64,000 nucleotides of DNA, from contig CAVSKK010000001.1 in assembly GCA_963728535.1 (NCBI GenBank), positions 1,488,001 through 1,552,000 on the forward strand, read 5' to 3'. Made by a program: the position numbers and the translations under genes. The notes beneath the pieces are model-generated. The model was not told where the DNA came from, ran no database searches, and was given only the letters and a program-made list of their open reading frames with translations. This document shows, in pieces, positions 36,639 to 43,920 of the stretch; position 1 is the stretch's first letter; each line of letters begins with the position of its first letter. This stretch comes from VAXT01 sp963728535 (GTDB lineage Bacteria; Actinomycetota; Thermoleophilia; Gaiellales; Gaiellaceae).

Positions 36639-36908
36639 ATGCCGAGCTATCTCGTCGAGTCCTACGCGCCTGGGAGCGCCGCCGCCGATCACCGCGAGCG
36701 CGCCAAGCGCGCCGCCGAGCTTGGAGCGGGCGTCCGCTACCTACGGACGACGTTCCTGCCCGGCGACGAAACGCTCCTACACGTCTTCGAAGCGGAAACG
36801 CCTGAGGCAGTACGTGACGCCGCCCGCGTCGCGTTGCTTCCCTACGAGCGGATCGTCGAAGCCGTGGAAGGCACCGCCGAGCCGCATGAACTGGAGGCAG
36901 CGGAATGA
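36639..36908 (+). CDS. Small DUF4242-like protein
   Basis: The 89-residue protein starts MPSYLVESYAPGSAAADHR. It has the ferredoxin-like pattern of the DUF4242 family: a first strand YLVESY, a helix rich in Ala and Arg, the strand GVRYLRTTFLPGDETLLHVF, and a second helix with TPEAVRDAARVALLPYERIV. The function of the family is unclear. The start at 36639 was chosen over an in-frame ATG at 36534, which would run back into the LuxR gene. It lies 64 bases after the regulator, with a G-rich stretch (GGGGGTTTCC) in between. Confidence 0.7.
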   Translation: MPSYLVESYAPGSAAADHRERAKRAAELGAGVRYLRTTFLPGDETLLHVFEAETPEAVRDAARVALLPYERIVEAVEGTAEPHELEAAE

Positions 36909-37012
36909 ACAGCCGTTGTCGCGCGGGCGACTCGAATGCTCGAACGGGTCTCGGACAGTCCAAGGGAGGCGGCTGGAAGGCTCGCCTCACAATGAACGAA
37001 AGGAGTACACCC

Positions 37013-37477
37013 ATGCGTAGATTCAGACCCCCGACACGCGTTCTCGTGGTGTCAATCTCGCTCCTCGTGGTTGCGGCCTCGGTCCTCGCGGTTACCGCTT
37101 CCGCTCAATCGGGATCAGGGCCCAATCACCGAAACCGACCCTTCCACCTGACGAAGAACTGCCAGGACTACGGGTTCGGGATCGGTTCCTACTGCACGGT
37201 CACGTCATCGAACGTCCCGGCGATCACGGTCGGCACGAGAATCTTCTATGCCCAGGCCCCTGGTCCGGAGACCCTGGACAGTGACGTCATCCTCTACGCC
37301 GGGCGCGGCAAGACGGCGACCGGTCACTGCACGGTCGAACATGAGAGCGGCAGCGGCCTCTGTAGGCTCTTCGGCGGGACAAGGACCCTCGATGGGATCC
37401 GTGCCCGCGTCGACGTCTCGTACCTGGGCGGGTATGACTATGCGTGGGACGGGACGTACAGGTTCGAGGACGACTGA
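37013..37477 (+). CDS. Secreted protein, possibly allene-oxide-cyclase-barrel-like
   Basis: The start was set at ATG 37013 because AAAGGAG lies 7 bases upstream. It gives 154 residues with a signal peptide (VLVVSISLLVVAASVLAV, then TASAQSG). The mature part has four Cys residues and Gly-rich beta-strand words (DVILYAGRGKTATGHCTVEH, FGGTRTLDGIRARVDVSYLG, WDGTYRF). This pattern is seen in secreted beta-barrel proteins of the allene oxide cyclase/dirigent superfamily. The role is unknown. The stop TGA overlaps an ATG that opens a degraded frame downstream. Confidence 0.6.
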   Translation: MRRFRPPTRVLVVSISLLVVAASVLAVTASAQSGSGPNHRNRPFHLTKNCQDYGFGIGSYCTVTSSNVPAITVGTRIFYAQAPGPETLDSDVILYAGRGKTATGHCTVEHESGSGLCRLFGGTRTLDGIRARVDVSYLGGYDYAWDGTYRFEDD

Positions 37478-37500
37478 TGAAGAAGACGCTGCGGCTTCGT

Positions 37501-37632
37501 CGGCCAACACTCGTCGCTCACGGTCGGCGCCGACGGGCTCGGACTCGTCAGCTACACGACTTGCTCAACAGCGATCTCAAGGTCGCGCACCTGTCCAACG
37601 CCTTTGGCGCCCCGTACTTCCGGCGCCGTTGA
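37501..37632 (+). pseudogene. Remnant of a repeat-containing secreted protein
   Basis: Two frames read parts of one recognisable repeat: SSLTVGADGLGLVSYT in one, and NSDLKVAHLSNAFGAPYFRR in the next, ending in TGA at 37632. In intact proteins these words follow each other (GADGLGLISYY..DLKVAHCSN), and a C-terminal Arg run is usual. The open frame from ATG 37477 to 37632 is basic and without signal or domain, so I regard the whole as a frameshifted 3' fragment. Family knowledge here is from memory, not a search. Confidence 0.55.
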
Positions 37633-37641
37633 CGGGCATCG

Positions 37642-37671
37642 AAGAGGGGCCGCTCACGAGCGGCCCCTCTT
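37642..37671. terminator. Bidirectional terminator after rplL
   Basis: A perfect 13-bp inverted repeat (AAGAGGGGCCGCT, loop CACG, AGCGGCCCCTCTT) lies 3 bases after the rplL stop on the minus strand and faces the plus-strand pseudogene. It is the strongest hairpin in the window and ends the rplJL transcript before the accessory block. Confidence 0.85.
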
Positions 37672-37674
37672 CCG

Positions 37675-38058
37675 CTACTTGACCTCGACGCTGGCGCCTG
37701 CTTCCTCGAGCTGCGCCTTGAGCTGGTCGGCCTCTTCCTGCGCGACGCCTTCCTTGACCGGGTTCGGGGCGCTGTCCACGAGCTCCTTGGCCTCCTTGAG
37801 CCCGAGGCCCGTGATCGCGCGCACGACCTTGATCACCTGGATCTTCTGGCCGCCGGCCGCCGTGATGACGACGTCGAATGCCGACTTCTCCTCCTCGGCA
37901 GCGGCGCCGTCGCCGCCCGCGGGGGCAGCGGCGACTGCCATCGGAGCGGCGGCGGTGACCCCCCACTCCTCCTCGAGCTTGTTCTTCAGGTCGACGAGCT
38001 CGAGGACGGTCATCCCGCCCAGCGACTCGACGAGCTTGTCGGTATCTGCCTTTGCCAT
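37675..38058 (-). CDS. rplL: 50S ribosomal protein L7/L12
   Basis: L12 forms the flexible stalk that recruits translation GTPases. The 127-residue protein has the N-terminal dimerisation part (TDKLVESLGGMTVLELVDLK), an Ala/Gly-rich hinge (about 38-56) and the factor-binding domain (KIQVIKVVRAITGLGLKEAK, then ELVDSAPNPVKEGV). It follows rplJ by 2 bases and is followed by a terminator rather than by rpoB. Confidence 0.97.
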   Translation of the reverse strand: MAKADTDKLVESLGGMTVLELVDLKNKLEEEWGVTAAAPMAVAAAPAGGDGAAAEEEKSAFDVVITAAGGQKIQVIKVVRAITGLGLKEAKELVDSAPNPVKEGVAQEEADQLKAQLEEAGASVEVK

Positions 38059-38060
38059 TG

Positions 38061-38963
38061 CTACTGCTCCTCTCCGTCCTGGGATTTCGGGGCTTCATCG
38101 GCTACGGGTTCTTCCGCGGCCGGTTCTTCTGGTGCTGGTTCCTCTGCTGCTGGTTCCTCTGCTGCGGGCTCTGCTGCCGGCTCGGCTGGTGGTTCCTCTG
38201 CCTGCTCTTCCGGTGCGGCCTCGGGCTCGGCTTCCGCCGCCGACTCGTCAGCAGGTGCTTCCTCGGCCACGGGCTCCTCGGCGGGTTCTTCCTCGGCCGC
38301 GGGCTCCTCGGCAGGTGCTTCCTCGGCCGCGGGCTCCTCGGCGGGTTCTTCCTCGGCCGCGGGCTCCTCGGCAGGTGCCTCCTCGGCCGCGGGCTCCTCG
38401 GCGGAAGCCTCCGCCTCCTCTGCCGGCGCGCCTTCGCCCTGCTCTTCGAGCTGGCGGATCCGCGCGTCGATCACGCCGACCAGCTCGCGCATCGGGGCTG
38501 CGAACAACCCGACAACGGCGGTCAGCGACCCGGCGAGCGCACCCACGAGCTGGGCGCGCAGAACGTCCGTCGGCGGCAGCTTCGCGAGCTTCTTGACGTC
38601 GTCGGCGCCGATCTCCGCGCCATCCAGGAGCCCCCCACGGACGACGAGCACTTTCGTCTTCGTCGCGGCGTCCTCGAGCGCTTTCGCGACCGCGACCGGG
38701 TCGCCGTCGGATTCGAGGAACGCGATTGCCGTCGGCCCGTCCAGCAGAGCGAGGAGATCCTTGGCCCCGGCTGCCTCGGCGGCGCGCCGCGTGAGCGTGT
38801 TCTTGACGACGGAGAAGCTCGCGCCGTGCTCGAGCAGCTTGCCGCGCAAGTCTCCGATCTCGGTCACGGTCAGGCCGCGGTAGTCGGCCACGATCAGCGT
38901 CTCGGCGCCGCGCAACCGTTCGGTCAGCTCGGCAACCAAGCGTTCTTTTTCAGATCTGAGCAT
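38061..38963 (-). CDS. rplJ: 50S ribosomal protein L10 with long acidic tail
   Basis: L10 is the base of the L12 stalk. The start at ATG 38963 (MLRSEKERLVAELTERLRGA) has GAGAGGTG five bases upstream. Residues 1-175 are a full L10 (LIVADYRGLTVTEIGDLRGK, VVKNTLTRRA). Residues 176-300 are a low-complexity acidic tail of AEEP, AAEEAP and AEEEP repeats, where normal L10 ends in the L12-binding helix near residue 175. The DNA for the tail contains a near-perfect 60-base tandem repeat. An L10-leader RNA lies upstream. Confidence 0.94.
   Translation of the reverse strand: MLRSEKERLVAELTERLRGAETLIVADYRGLTVTEIGDLRGKLLEHGASFSVVKNTLTRRAAEAAGAKDLLALLDGPTAIAFLESDGDPVAVAKALEDAATKTKVLVVRGGLLDGAEIGADDVKKLAKLPPTDVLRAQLVGALAGSLTAVVGLFAAPMRELVGVIDARIRQLEEQGEGAPAEEAEASAEEPAAEEAPAEEPAAEEEPAEEPAAEEAPAEEPAAEEEPAEEPVAEEAPADESAAEAEPEAAPEEQAEEPPAEPAAEPAAEEPAAEEPAPEEPAAEEPVADEAPKSQDGEEQ
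38281..38400 (-). repeat. 60-base tandem duplication inside rplJ
   Basis: Bases 38281-38340 and 38341-38400 are identical except for one position. Each encodes 20 residues of the acidic L10 tail. Flanking partial units continue to about 38250. A length that is a multiple of three keeps the frame. This is coding repeat DNA, not CRISPR. Confidence 0.85.
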
Positions 38964-38974
38964 CCATTCACCTC

Positions 38975-39098
38975 TCTGAAACAAATCGACCCGCCACCGG
39001 GCGGGTCATGTCAACGAGAGGCGGATGCCCCTTCGACTCGACCGCACCTCGGCTGGACTTCCACCCTTTCGGGCTGCCAACTGTCTTTGGCGACGGGC
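38975..39098 (-). ncRNA. L10 leader RNA
   Basis: The 137-base gap between rplA and rplJ carries the hallmarks of the ribosomal protein L10 leader, the kink-turn RNA that L10-L12 binds to repress rplJL. On the minus strand it has CCAAAGACAGTTGGC, then AAGTCCAGCCGAGGTGC. Downstream a perfect 8-bp hairpin (38988-39007) is followed by ATTTGTTTC and then the rplJ ribosome-binding site. Confidence 0.7.
38988..39007 (-). terminator. Attenuator-like hairpin before rplJ
   Basis: GACCCGCC, loop CGGT, GGCGGGTC on the minus strand, followed by GATTTGTTTC. It lies 24 bases before the rplJ ATG, within the L10 leader. It can act as an intrinsic attenuator between rplKA and rplJL, or as part of the L10-responsive switch. 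Confidence 0.55.
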
Positions 39099-39100
39099 TC

Positions 39101-39838
39101 TTACGCTGAAACTGCTTCGGCCTTGACCTCCAGGTCTTCCAGAATTCCCTTGGTGCGGCCCGGATCGACGCGAATCCCCGGGCCCATCGTGCTCGTGAGC
39201 GTAACGGAACGAATGTAGCGGCCCTTGGCGGCCGCGGGCTTGGCGCGCATGATCTCGTCGATCAGCGTCATGTAGTTCTCGGCGAGCTGGCGCTCGTCGA
39301 AGCTCTTCTTGCCGATCATGACGTGGACGTTCGCGCCACGGTCGGTGCGGTACTCGAGCTTGCCGGCCTTCGCCTCGCGGACGGCCTTGCCGACGTCCAT
39401 CGTCACCGTGCCCGTCTTCGGGTTCGGCATCTTACCGCGGGGGCCGAGGATGCGGCCGAGCTTGCCGACGACTGCCATCTGGTCGGGCGTCGCGATCGCG
39501 ACGTCGAAGTCGTCGAAGCCCTCCTCGATCTGCTTGCCGAGGTCGGCGGTACCGACGACGTCCGCGCCCGCCTCCTCCGCCTCTTTCGCCTTGTCCCCTT
39601 CTGCGAAGACTGCGACGCGGGACTCGCGCCCGGTCCCGTGCGGAAGCATCAAGGTCCCTCGCAGCTGCTGCTCGGCATGGCGGACATCGACCCCGAGGTG
39701 GAAGTGCGCCTCGACGCTCTCGTCGAACTTCGAGGTCTCGAAGCTTTTCAAGAGGCGGATCGCCTCGACCGGCGGGTAGAACTGCTCGCGGTCGTAGGCC
39801 GCGCGCGCGTTTCTGTAGTTCTTGCCGTGCTGGCTCAC
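39101..39838 (-). CDS. rplA: 50S ribosomal protein L1
   Basis: L1 forms the mobile stalk that helps release E-site tRNA and in many bacteria represses its own operon. The start is GTG 39838 (VSQHGKNYRNARAAYDREQF), overlapping the rplK stop by 4 bases (GTGA), giving 245 residues. Signatures are GRILGPRGKMPNPKTGTVTM and the C-terminal YIRSVTLTSTMGPGIRVDP. A longer upstream frame lies over rplK and is spurious. Confidence 0.96.
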   Translation of the reverse strand: MSQHGKNYRNARAAYDREQFYPPVEAIRLLKSFETSKFDESVEAHFHLGVDVRHAEQQLRGTLMLPHGTGRESRVAVFAEGDKAKEAEEAGADVVGTADLGKQIEEGFDDFDVAIATPDQMAVVGKLGRILGPRGKMPNPKTGTVTMDVGKAVREAKAGKLEYRTDRGANVHVMIGKKSFDERQLAENYMTLIDEIMRAKPAAAKGRYIRSVTLTSTMGPGIRVDPGRTKGILEDLEVKAEAVSA

Positions 39839-40260
39839 AGGTCCGTCTCCACGCCCATCGAGCGAGCCGTGCCGGCGACGACCAGCATCGCGGCCTCGAT
39901 GTCTCGCGCATTCAAGTCGGGCATCTTCACTTCGGCGATCTGGCGGACCTGGTCGCGCGTCAGCCGCCCCACCTTCTCGCGGTTCGGCTCCGCAGACCCC
40001 TTCTCCAGGCGCAGCGCCTCTTTGATCAGCACTGCTGCCGGCGGGGTCTTCGTGATGAAGGTGAACGAACGGTCCTCGTAGACCGTGATCTCGACCGGCG
40101 TGATGCGGCCGTTCTCCTGCTGGGTCTGGGCATTGAACGCCTTGCAGAACTCCATGATGTTGACCCCGTGCTGGCCGAGCGCAGGGCCGACCGGCGGCGC
40201 AGGGTTCGCCTGCCCGCCCGGGATCTGGAGCTTGATCATTGTCAGGACTTTTTTCGCCAT
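39835..40260 (-). CDS. rplK: 50S ribosomal protein L11
   Basis: L11 binds the GTPase-associated centre of 23S rRNA and is needed for RelA activation; it is also the thiostrepton site. The start at ATG 40260 (MAKKVLTMIKLQIPGGQANP) gives the normal 141 residues. The signature PPVGPALGQHGVNIMEFCKA is intact. A longer frame starting at 40299 runs across the upstream hairpin and was rejected. Confidence 0.97.
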   Translation of the reverse strand: MAKKVLTMIKLQIPGGQANPAPPVGPALGQHGVNIMEFCKAFNAQTQQENGRITPVEITVYEDRSFTFITKTPPAAVLIKEALRLEKGSAEPNREKVGRLTRDQVRQIAEVKMPDLNARDIEAAMLVVAGTARSMGVETDL

Positions 40261-40279
40261 TTTTCTTAGTTGCGCCCAA

Positions 40280-40297
40280 GCCAGGCTAAAGCCTGGC
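40280..40297 (-). repeat. Palindromic hairpin between nusG and rplK
   Basis: A 7-bp inverted repeat (GCCAGGC, loop TAAA/TTTA, GCCTGGC) sits in the 45-base gap between nusG and rplK. Its core AGGCTAAAGCCT is the same as in the 24572-24595 terminator. It may be a dispersed palindromic element or a transcript-processing or attenuation hairpin. Confidence 0.5.
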
Positions 40298-40305
40298 ACG
40301 GGATT

Positions 40306-40836
40306 TCAGTCGAGTTTCTTCACTTGATCGAACCCGAGTTCTACCGGGACCTGCCGTTCGAAGATGTCGACAAGCACCTTCAGCTTCTGGGCATCCGGAT
40401 TGACGTCGACGATCTCGCCGTCGAAGTCCGAGAGGGGCCCGCTCGTCACCTTGACCGACTCGCCGAGCGAGAACTCGACCTGCGCGCGCTGCCGATCCGA
40501 GAGCGCGGCGCCAGTCTTCAGGATTCGGTCGACCTCGGGCTGCGAGAGCGGCACGGGCGTGTTGCCCGCGCCGACGAACCCGGTCACGCCCGGCGTGTTC
40601 TTGACGACCGACCACGCGTCGTCGTTCAGGTCCATGTTCACGAGCACGTAGCCCGGGAGGACGCGCTTCTCGGTCTGCACCTTCTGGCCGTCCTTCGTCT
40701 CGATCACCTGCTCGGTCGGGACGACGACGCGGCGAAACCGCGGCCCCTGGTTCATCGAGACGATTCGGTGCTCGAGATTGGCCTTCACCTTGTTCTCGTG
40801 CCCCGAATACGTGTTGATGACAAACCAGCGAAACAT
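40306..40836 (-). CDS. nusG: Transcription termination/antitermination factor NusG
   Basis: NusG binds the beta' clamp and links polymerase to Rho or to S10 on the ribosome. The start at ATG 40836 (MFRWFVINTYSGHENKVKAN) gives 176 residues. The NGN domain contains PGYVLVNMDLNDDAWSVVKN and TGFVG; the KOW domain is VKVTSGPLSDFDGEIVDVN. Two bases separate it from secE. Confidence 0.96.
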   Translation of the reverse strand: MFRWFVINTYSGHENKVKANLEHRIVSMNQGPRFRRVVVPTEQVIETKDGQKVQTEKRVLPGYVLVNMDLNDDAWSVVKNTPGVTGFVGAGNTPVPLSQPEVDRILKTGAALSDRQRAQVEFSLGESVKVTSGPLSDFDGEIVDVNPDAQKLKVLVDIFERQVPVELGFDQVKKLD

Positions 40837-40838
40837 GA

Positions 40839-41180
40839 CTACCTCAGCAGGATGTCCCGCACAAAGGGCCTGAACACTGCGTCGGCGACGTAGAGGTAAG
40901 CGCCGACGATCGCGCACGCGATGATGACCACGACCGTTCCCTGGATCACCTGCGACTGGGTTGGCCACTCGACCTTCTTCAGCTCGGCGATGCACTCGCT
41001 GATGAAGCGCCGGAAGCCGCCCCCGGGGACGCGCCGCGAGCCCGTCTGGGTCTTCGGCACCTGCGTAGCCGGGCGCACCGCCTGCTGGCGGGAGCGCGCG
41101 CGCTGGCTGACGCCCTGCTGCTGCTCGCCGTCCTGAGCGCGGCGGCGCTGGCGCCGTCGCTGCCTCGTATTCCGGGCCAC
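40839..41180 (-). CDS. secE: Protein translocase subunit SecE
   Basis: SecE clamps SecY in the translocon. The 113-residue protein has a long basic Gln/Arg-rich N-terminus (about 60 residues), the conserved amphipathic helix ISECIAELKKVEWPTQSQVI, and one transmembrane helix (TVVVIIACAIVGAYLYV). The GTG start at 41180 comes one base after the TAG of a 14-codon leader peptide. An in-frame TTG at 41222 would add 14 residues but lies within the leader sequence and has no clear ribosome-binding site. Confidence 0.94.
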   Translation of the reverse strand: MARNTRQRRRQRRRAQDGEQQQGVSQRARSRQQAVRPATQVPKTQTGSRRVPGGGFRRFISECIAELKKVEWPTQSQVIQGTVVVIIACAIVGAYLYVADAVFRPFVRDILLR

Positions 41181-41181
41181 G

Positions 41182-41226
41182 CTACGCGTCCACGTTACGT
41201 TGAGTTGCCATATGGATTCCAAGCAT
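41182..41226 (-). CDS. Leader peptide upstream of secE (14 codons)
   Basis: The frame reads MLGIHMATQRNVDA and stop. Its TAG ends one base before the secE GTG. It begins 9 bases after the rpmG stop. From GIHM to the end it differs from the rpsN leader only in Leu/Val, and over 42 bases the DNA differs by one base. No clear Shine-Dalgarno site precedes it. Coupling of rpmG and secE translation through this peptide is inferred. Confidence 0.55.
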   Translation of the reverse strand: MLGIHMATQRNVDA

Positions 41227-41235
41227 AAGTCTGGG

Positions 41236-41397
41236 TTACCGCGTCTCCCTATGAGCCGTGTGGCGACTGCACCATCGGCAGTACTTCTTCAGCTCGACGC
41301 GGTCGGGCGTGTTGCGCTTCGACTTCGAGCTCTGGTAGTTGCGGCGCCTGCACTCGGTGCAGGCCAGCGTAATAGTGTCTCTGACTCCGGTCGCCAC
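41236..41397 (-). CDS. rpmG: 50S ribosomal protein L33, zinc type
   Basis: The 53-residue protein reads from GTG 41397 (VATGVRDTITLACTECRRRN) to TAA at 41236. It has the zinc ribbon CTEC...CRWC and the L33 signature KKYCRWCSRHTAHRE. L33 binds near the E site. The GTG lies one base after the TAG of a third leader peptide. It is too short and GTG-initiated to be found easily. Downstream in the same direction are secE and nusG; upstream is tRNA-Met. Confidence 0.94.
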   Translation of the reverse strand: MATGVRDTITLACTECRRRNYQSSKSKRNTPDRVELKKYCRWCSRHTAHRETR

Positions 41398-41398
41398 G

Positions 41399-41437
41399 CT
41401 ACGCGTCCATGTTTGTTTGGCAGGCCATGTGAATCAC
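41399..41437 (-). CDS. Leader peptide upstream of rpmG (12 codons)
   Basis: The frame reads from GTG 41437 as MIHMACQTNMDA and stop; a second possible start is ATG 41428. It matches the leaders before rpsN and secE at I, H, M, A, Q, N, D and A. The Ile, His and Ala codons differ only at the third base (ATT/ATC, CAC/CAT, GCC/GCA). The last 17 bases, TGGACGCGTAGCGTGGC, are identical in all three and include the rpmG start. Synonymous drift with peptide conservation supports translation. No good ribosome-binding site is visible. Confidence 0.5.
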   Translation of the reverse strand: MIHMACQTNMDA

Positions 41438-41474
41438 AACAGTTTTTCTGAAGTCCAACCTCAGTGTAGGGAGG

Positions 41475-41548
41475 TAGCGGCGGGAGGACTCGAACCTCCG
41501 ACACGCGGATTATGATTCCGCTGCTCTAACCAACTGAGCTACGCCGCC
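41475..41548 (-). tRNA. tRNA-Met (anticodon CAT)
   Basis: The minus strand folds into a full cloverleaf. The acceptor is GGCGGCG/CGCCGCT, the D arm GCTCAGTTGGTTAGAGC, the anticodon stem GCGGA/TCCGC with loop ATCATAA (anticodon CAT at 41514-41512), and the T arm GGAGG-TTCGAGT-CCTCC, then discriminator A. CCA is not fully encoded. A first-position G-T pair with no mismatch makes initiator tRNA unlikely. An elongator tRNA-Met is most probable; tRNA-Ile2 (lysidine) cannot be excluded. It lies just upstream of rpmG. Confidence 0.9.
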
Positions 41549-41712
41549 TTGCCGAGGAAGATTAGCAGCGCCCTGAGCGCGACCGAGTCCTGTTTACGGT
41601 GCGCAGCGCCGATGGAATGGCGCCACGGGACCTGGCAGTGCGTCAGATGCAGGTTCAAGCTCGGTTGCTGCGAGGGCGAGCCGCAGAGTTGCGACCCGCC
41701 CCCACAGAAGAG
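41549..41712. other. Intergenic region upstream of tRNA-Met
   Basis: No gene is seen in these 164 bases between the MMPL gene and the tRNA. On the minus strand TAATCT (41559-41564) lies 10 bases upstream of the tRNA and is a candidate -10 element, but no clear -35 is present. No strong hairpin follows the MMPL stop. Confidence 0.3.
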
Positions 41713-43920
41713 CTAGGGCGCCAGGACCGGAGGCGCCTCCGGCACGGGCTCGTGCTCGAGCCTCGGTAGCCACTCCAGCCACTTCGGCAGGTACCAGTTC
41801 CACTCTCCAAGCAGCTTCATCGACGCCGGCAGCAGGATCGCGCGGATGATCGTCGCGTCGATCAGGATCGCCGCCGCGAGCCCGACGCCGAACTGCTTGA
41901 AGATCATCGCCTGCAGCGCGGCGAAGATGCAGAACACGGCGACCATCACCAATGCGGCGCTCGAGACGACGCCTGCGGTCGTCTTGATCCCGTGGGCGAT
42001 CGCTTCGTCGGTCCCCATGCCCTTGTCGTGGCCCTCGCGGATCCGGCTGAGGATGAAGACGTGGTAGTCCATCGACAGCCCGAAGAGGATCACGAACAGG
42101 AGGATCGGCAGGAACGGATCGATTCCGCCAGTGAACTCGAAGCCGAGCAAGCCTTTCCCCCACCCGTGCTGGAAGACCATGACCAGGATGCCGTAGGCAG
42201 CGCCCACCGAGAGCAGGTTGAGCAGCACCGCCTTCGTCGCGATCACGATCGAGCGGAAGGACAGAAGCATCAGCGAGAACGCGAACAACAACACGAACCC
42301 GAAGACGAGTGGCGCGACGGTCTTCATCTGGTCGGCGAAGTCCTTGGCGTAGGCCGTGTTACCGGCGACGGCGACCTCACCGCCTTGGATCGTGCCGAGC
42401 GTCGGCGGGATGATCTCCTCGCGCAACGCGGTCAACGCCTGGTTCGAGGTCGCGTCCGTCCCGCTGCCCTCGATCGGGACATTGATGACTGCGACGGTCT
42501 TCGCGGCGTTGACGTCGACGTCGATCGGCTCGTTCATGACCCCGCTGTCGATCGCCCGCCACTTGAGCTGACCGATCGCCTCCTTGACCGCGATCGTGTC
42601 GACGTTGGGCGCCTTGATGACGACCTGAGCCGCGTTTTCCGTGCCCGGGAACGCCACCTTGAGGCGGTTGTAGGTGACGAGGAACTTCTGCGGGTACGTG
42701 TCGATGCTCGGCAGCGCCGTCTTCAGCTGGTAGGCCGGCAATGCGATGGCCACGAGCAGCCCTCCCGCAAGCACGACCGACACGACCGGGTGCCGAAGGA
42801 CGCGATCGATGATCGCTCCCCAGATCTGGCCCTCGCCGTCCTTCCGGCGAAGCCGATGGATGAGCGGCACGCGGAGGCGGTCGACGTTGTCACCCAGCTT
42901 CGAGAGCAGGGCAGGTAGGACCGTGAGCGACCCGAGCATCGCGACCGCGACCACCGTCATGGCCGCGAGGCCGAAGGAGGCGAAGGTCGGGTCTGCGGTG
43001 AAGAACATGCCCGCCATGGCGACGAGAACGGTCAGCCCCGAGATGAGGACGGAGCGCCCGGAGGTAGCCGCTGCGGCTTCGAGGGCGGCCTCTTCGGTGC
43101 GGCCCGCCGCGCGCTCTTCGCGTTCCCGCTTCAAGTAGAACATCGTGTAGTCGACGCCCACGGCAAGCCCGATCAGAAGGATGATCGCTGGCACCGACTG
43201 GTCCATCGGAAGCACCTGGCTGATGATGGCCACGAGCCCCATCGCTGCGAAGACAGCCGTCAGGCCGAGCAGGAGCGGGATGCCGGCCGCGACGAGCGCG
43301 CCGAACGCCAAGAGCAGGATGCCGAGCGTCAGCGGCAGAGAGTAGAGCCCGGCCTTCTTCAGATCGTCGAAGAAGCCGGCCTTGACTTCCTTCTTCGTAC
43401 TCTCGCCGAAGGAGCCGATGTAGAACTCGGGGTGCGCCCGCTGCAGCTCTTTGACACGGGCGACCACGGCGTCGATCTTGTCCGGCGCATCGGCAATCTT
43501 CCCCCTGATCTCCATCGGGACGAGCACGGATTTCCTGTCGGCGGAGACCTGACCGCTGTTCTCCGTGACGAGCGGCGATTCGACCTTCGCGATCTCATCG
43601 AGCGTCGAGACGCCGGCAAGCACGTCCCGGACGGTTGCCCTGAACTCGGGGTCACTCGCGGTCAGCGTTGCGCTCTGGATGAGAACGGCCTCGTTCCCGG
43701 GCTGTTTGAAGTCCTCATAGATGATCGTGCTCGCCCGCCCCGACTCGCCGGGCCCAGCGGTCTCGAAGACGATCTGCTTCGCCGGCGAGACGACGCTAAG
43801 CGCCAACAGCGCGATCGAGATGGCGAGCCACCCGAAGATGGCCTTCTTCCGATGGTGCGCGCTCCAGAGGGCCATGCGCGCGGCCAGGTTCCTGGATGGG
43901 CGTGTTTCGGGCTCAGACAT
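41713..43920 (-). CDS. MMPL-family (RND) membrane transporter
   Basis: This 735-residue protein has the architecture of MmpL/actinorhodin-type exporters. A first transmembrane helix (AIFGWLAISIALLALSVVS) is followed by an extracytoplasmic domain (about 45-195), a bundle of five helices with GLAVGVDYTMFYLKREREE, a second large loop and a second bundle with FGLSMDYHVFILSRIREGHD. The two Asp-Tyr motifs carry the proton. The start is ATG 43920 with GAGGAG 4 bases upstream. Substrates of the family are lipids and hydrophobic compounds; the one here is unknown. Confidence 0.93.
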   Translation of the reverse strand: MSEPETRPSRNLAARMALWSAHHRKKAIFGWLAISIALLALSVVSPAKQIVFETAGPGESGRASTIIYEDFKQPGNEAVLIQSATLTASDPEFRATVRDVLAGVSTLDEIAKVESPLVTENSGQVSADRKSVLVPMEIRGKIADAPDKIDAVVARVKELQRAHPEFYIGSFGESTKKEVKAGFFDDLKKAGLYSLPLTLGILLLAFGALVAAGIPLLLGLTAVFAAMGLVAIISQVLPMDQSVPAIILLIGLAVGVDYTMFYLKREREERAAGRTEEAALEAAAATSGRSVLISGLTVLVAMAGMFFTADPTFASFGLAAMTVVAVAMLGSLTVLPALLSKLGDNVDRLRVPLIHRLRRKDGEGQIWGAIIDRVLRHPVVSVVLAGGLLVAIALPAYQLKTALPSIDTYPQKFLVTYNRLKVAFPGTENAAQVVIKAPNVDTIAVKEAIGQLKWRAIDSGVMNEPIDVDVNAAKTVAVINVPIEGSGTDATSNQALTALREEIIPPTLGTIQGGEVAVAGNTAYAKDFADQMKTVAPLVFGFVLLFAFSLMLLSFRSIVIATKAVLLNLLSVGAAYGILVMVFQHGWGKGLLGFEFTGGIDPFLPILLFVILFGLSMDYHVFILSRIREGHDKGMGTDEAIAHGIKTTAGVVSSAALVMVAVFCIFAALQAMIFKQFGVGLAAAILIDATIIRAILLPASMKLLGEWNWYLPKWLEWLPRLEHEPVPEAPPVLAP

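Noticed and set aside
37477..37632. A 51-codon gene coupled to the secreted-protein stop
   Set aside because: The peptide is basic and domainless, and parts of it and of a neighbouring frame fit a repeat protein, so a decayed fragment is more likely.
41181..41222. TTG 41222 as the secE start (MESIWQLNVTWTRSVARN)
   Set aside because: It would overlap the leader peptide, has no clear ribosome-binding site, and the equivalent frame before rpsN has no start codon. The GTG 41180 start is preferred.
41399..41428. The shared 17-base block before rpsN, secE and rpmG as chance or as a transposon end
   Set aside because: It is fixed at the same position relative to three start codons, and the copies show synonymous changes in a reading frame. 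Chance is very unlikely; a promoter-like role remains possible and is stated under the finding.
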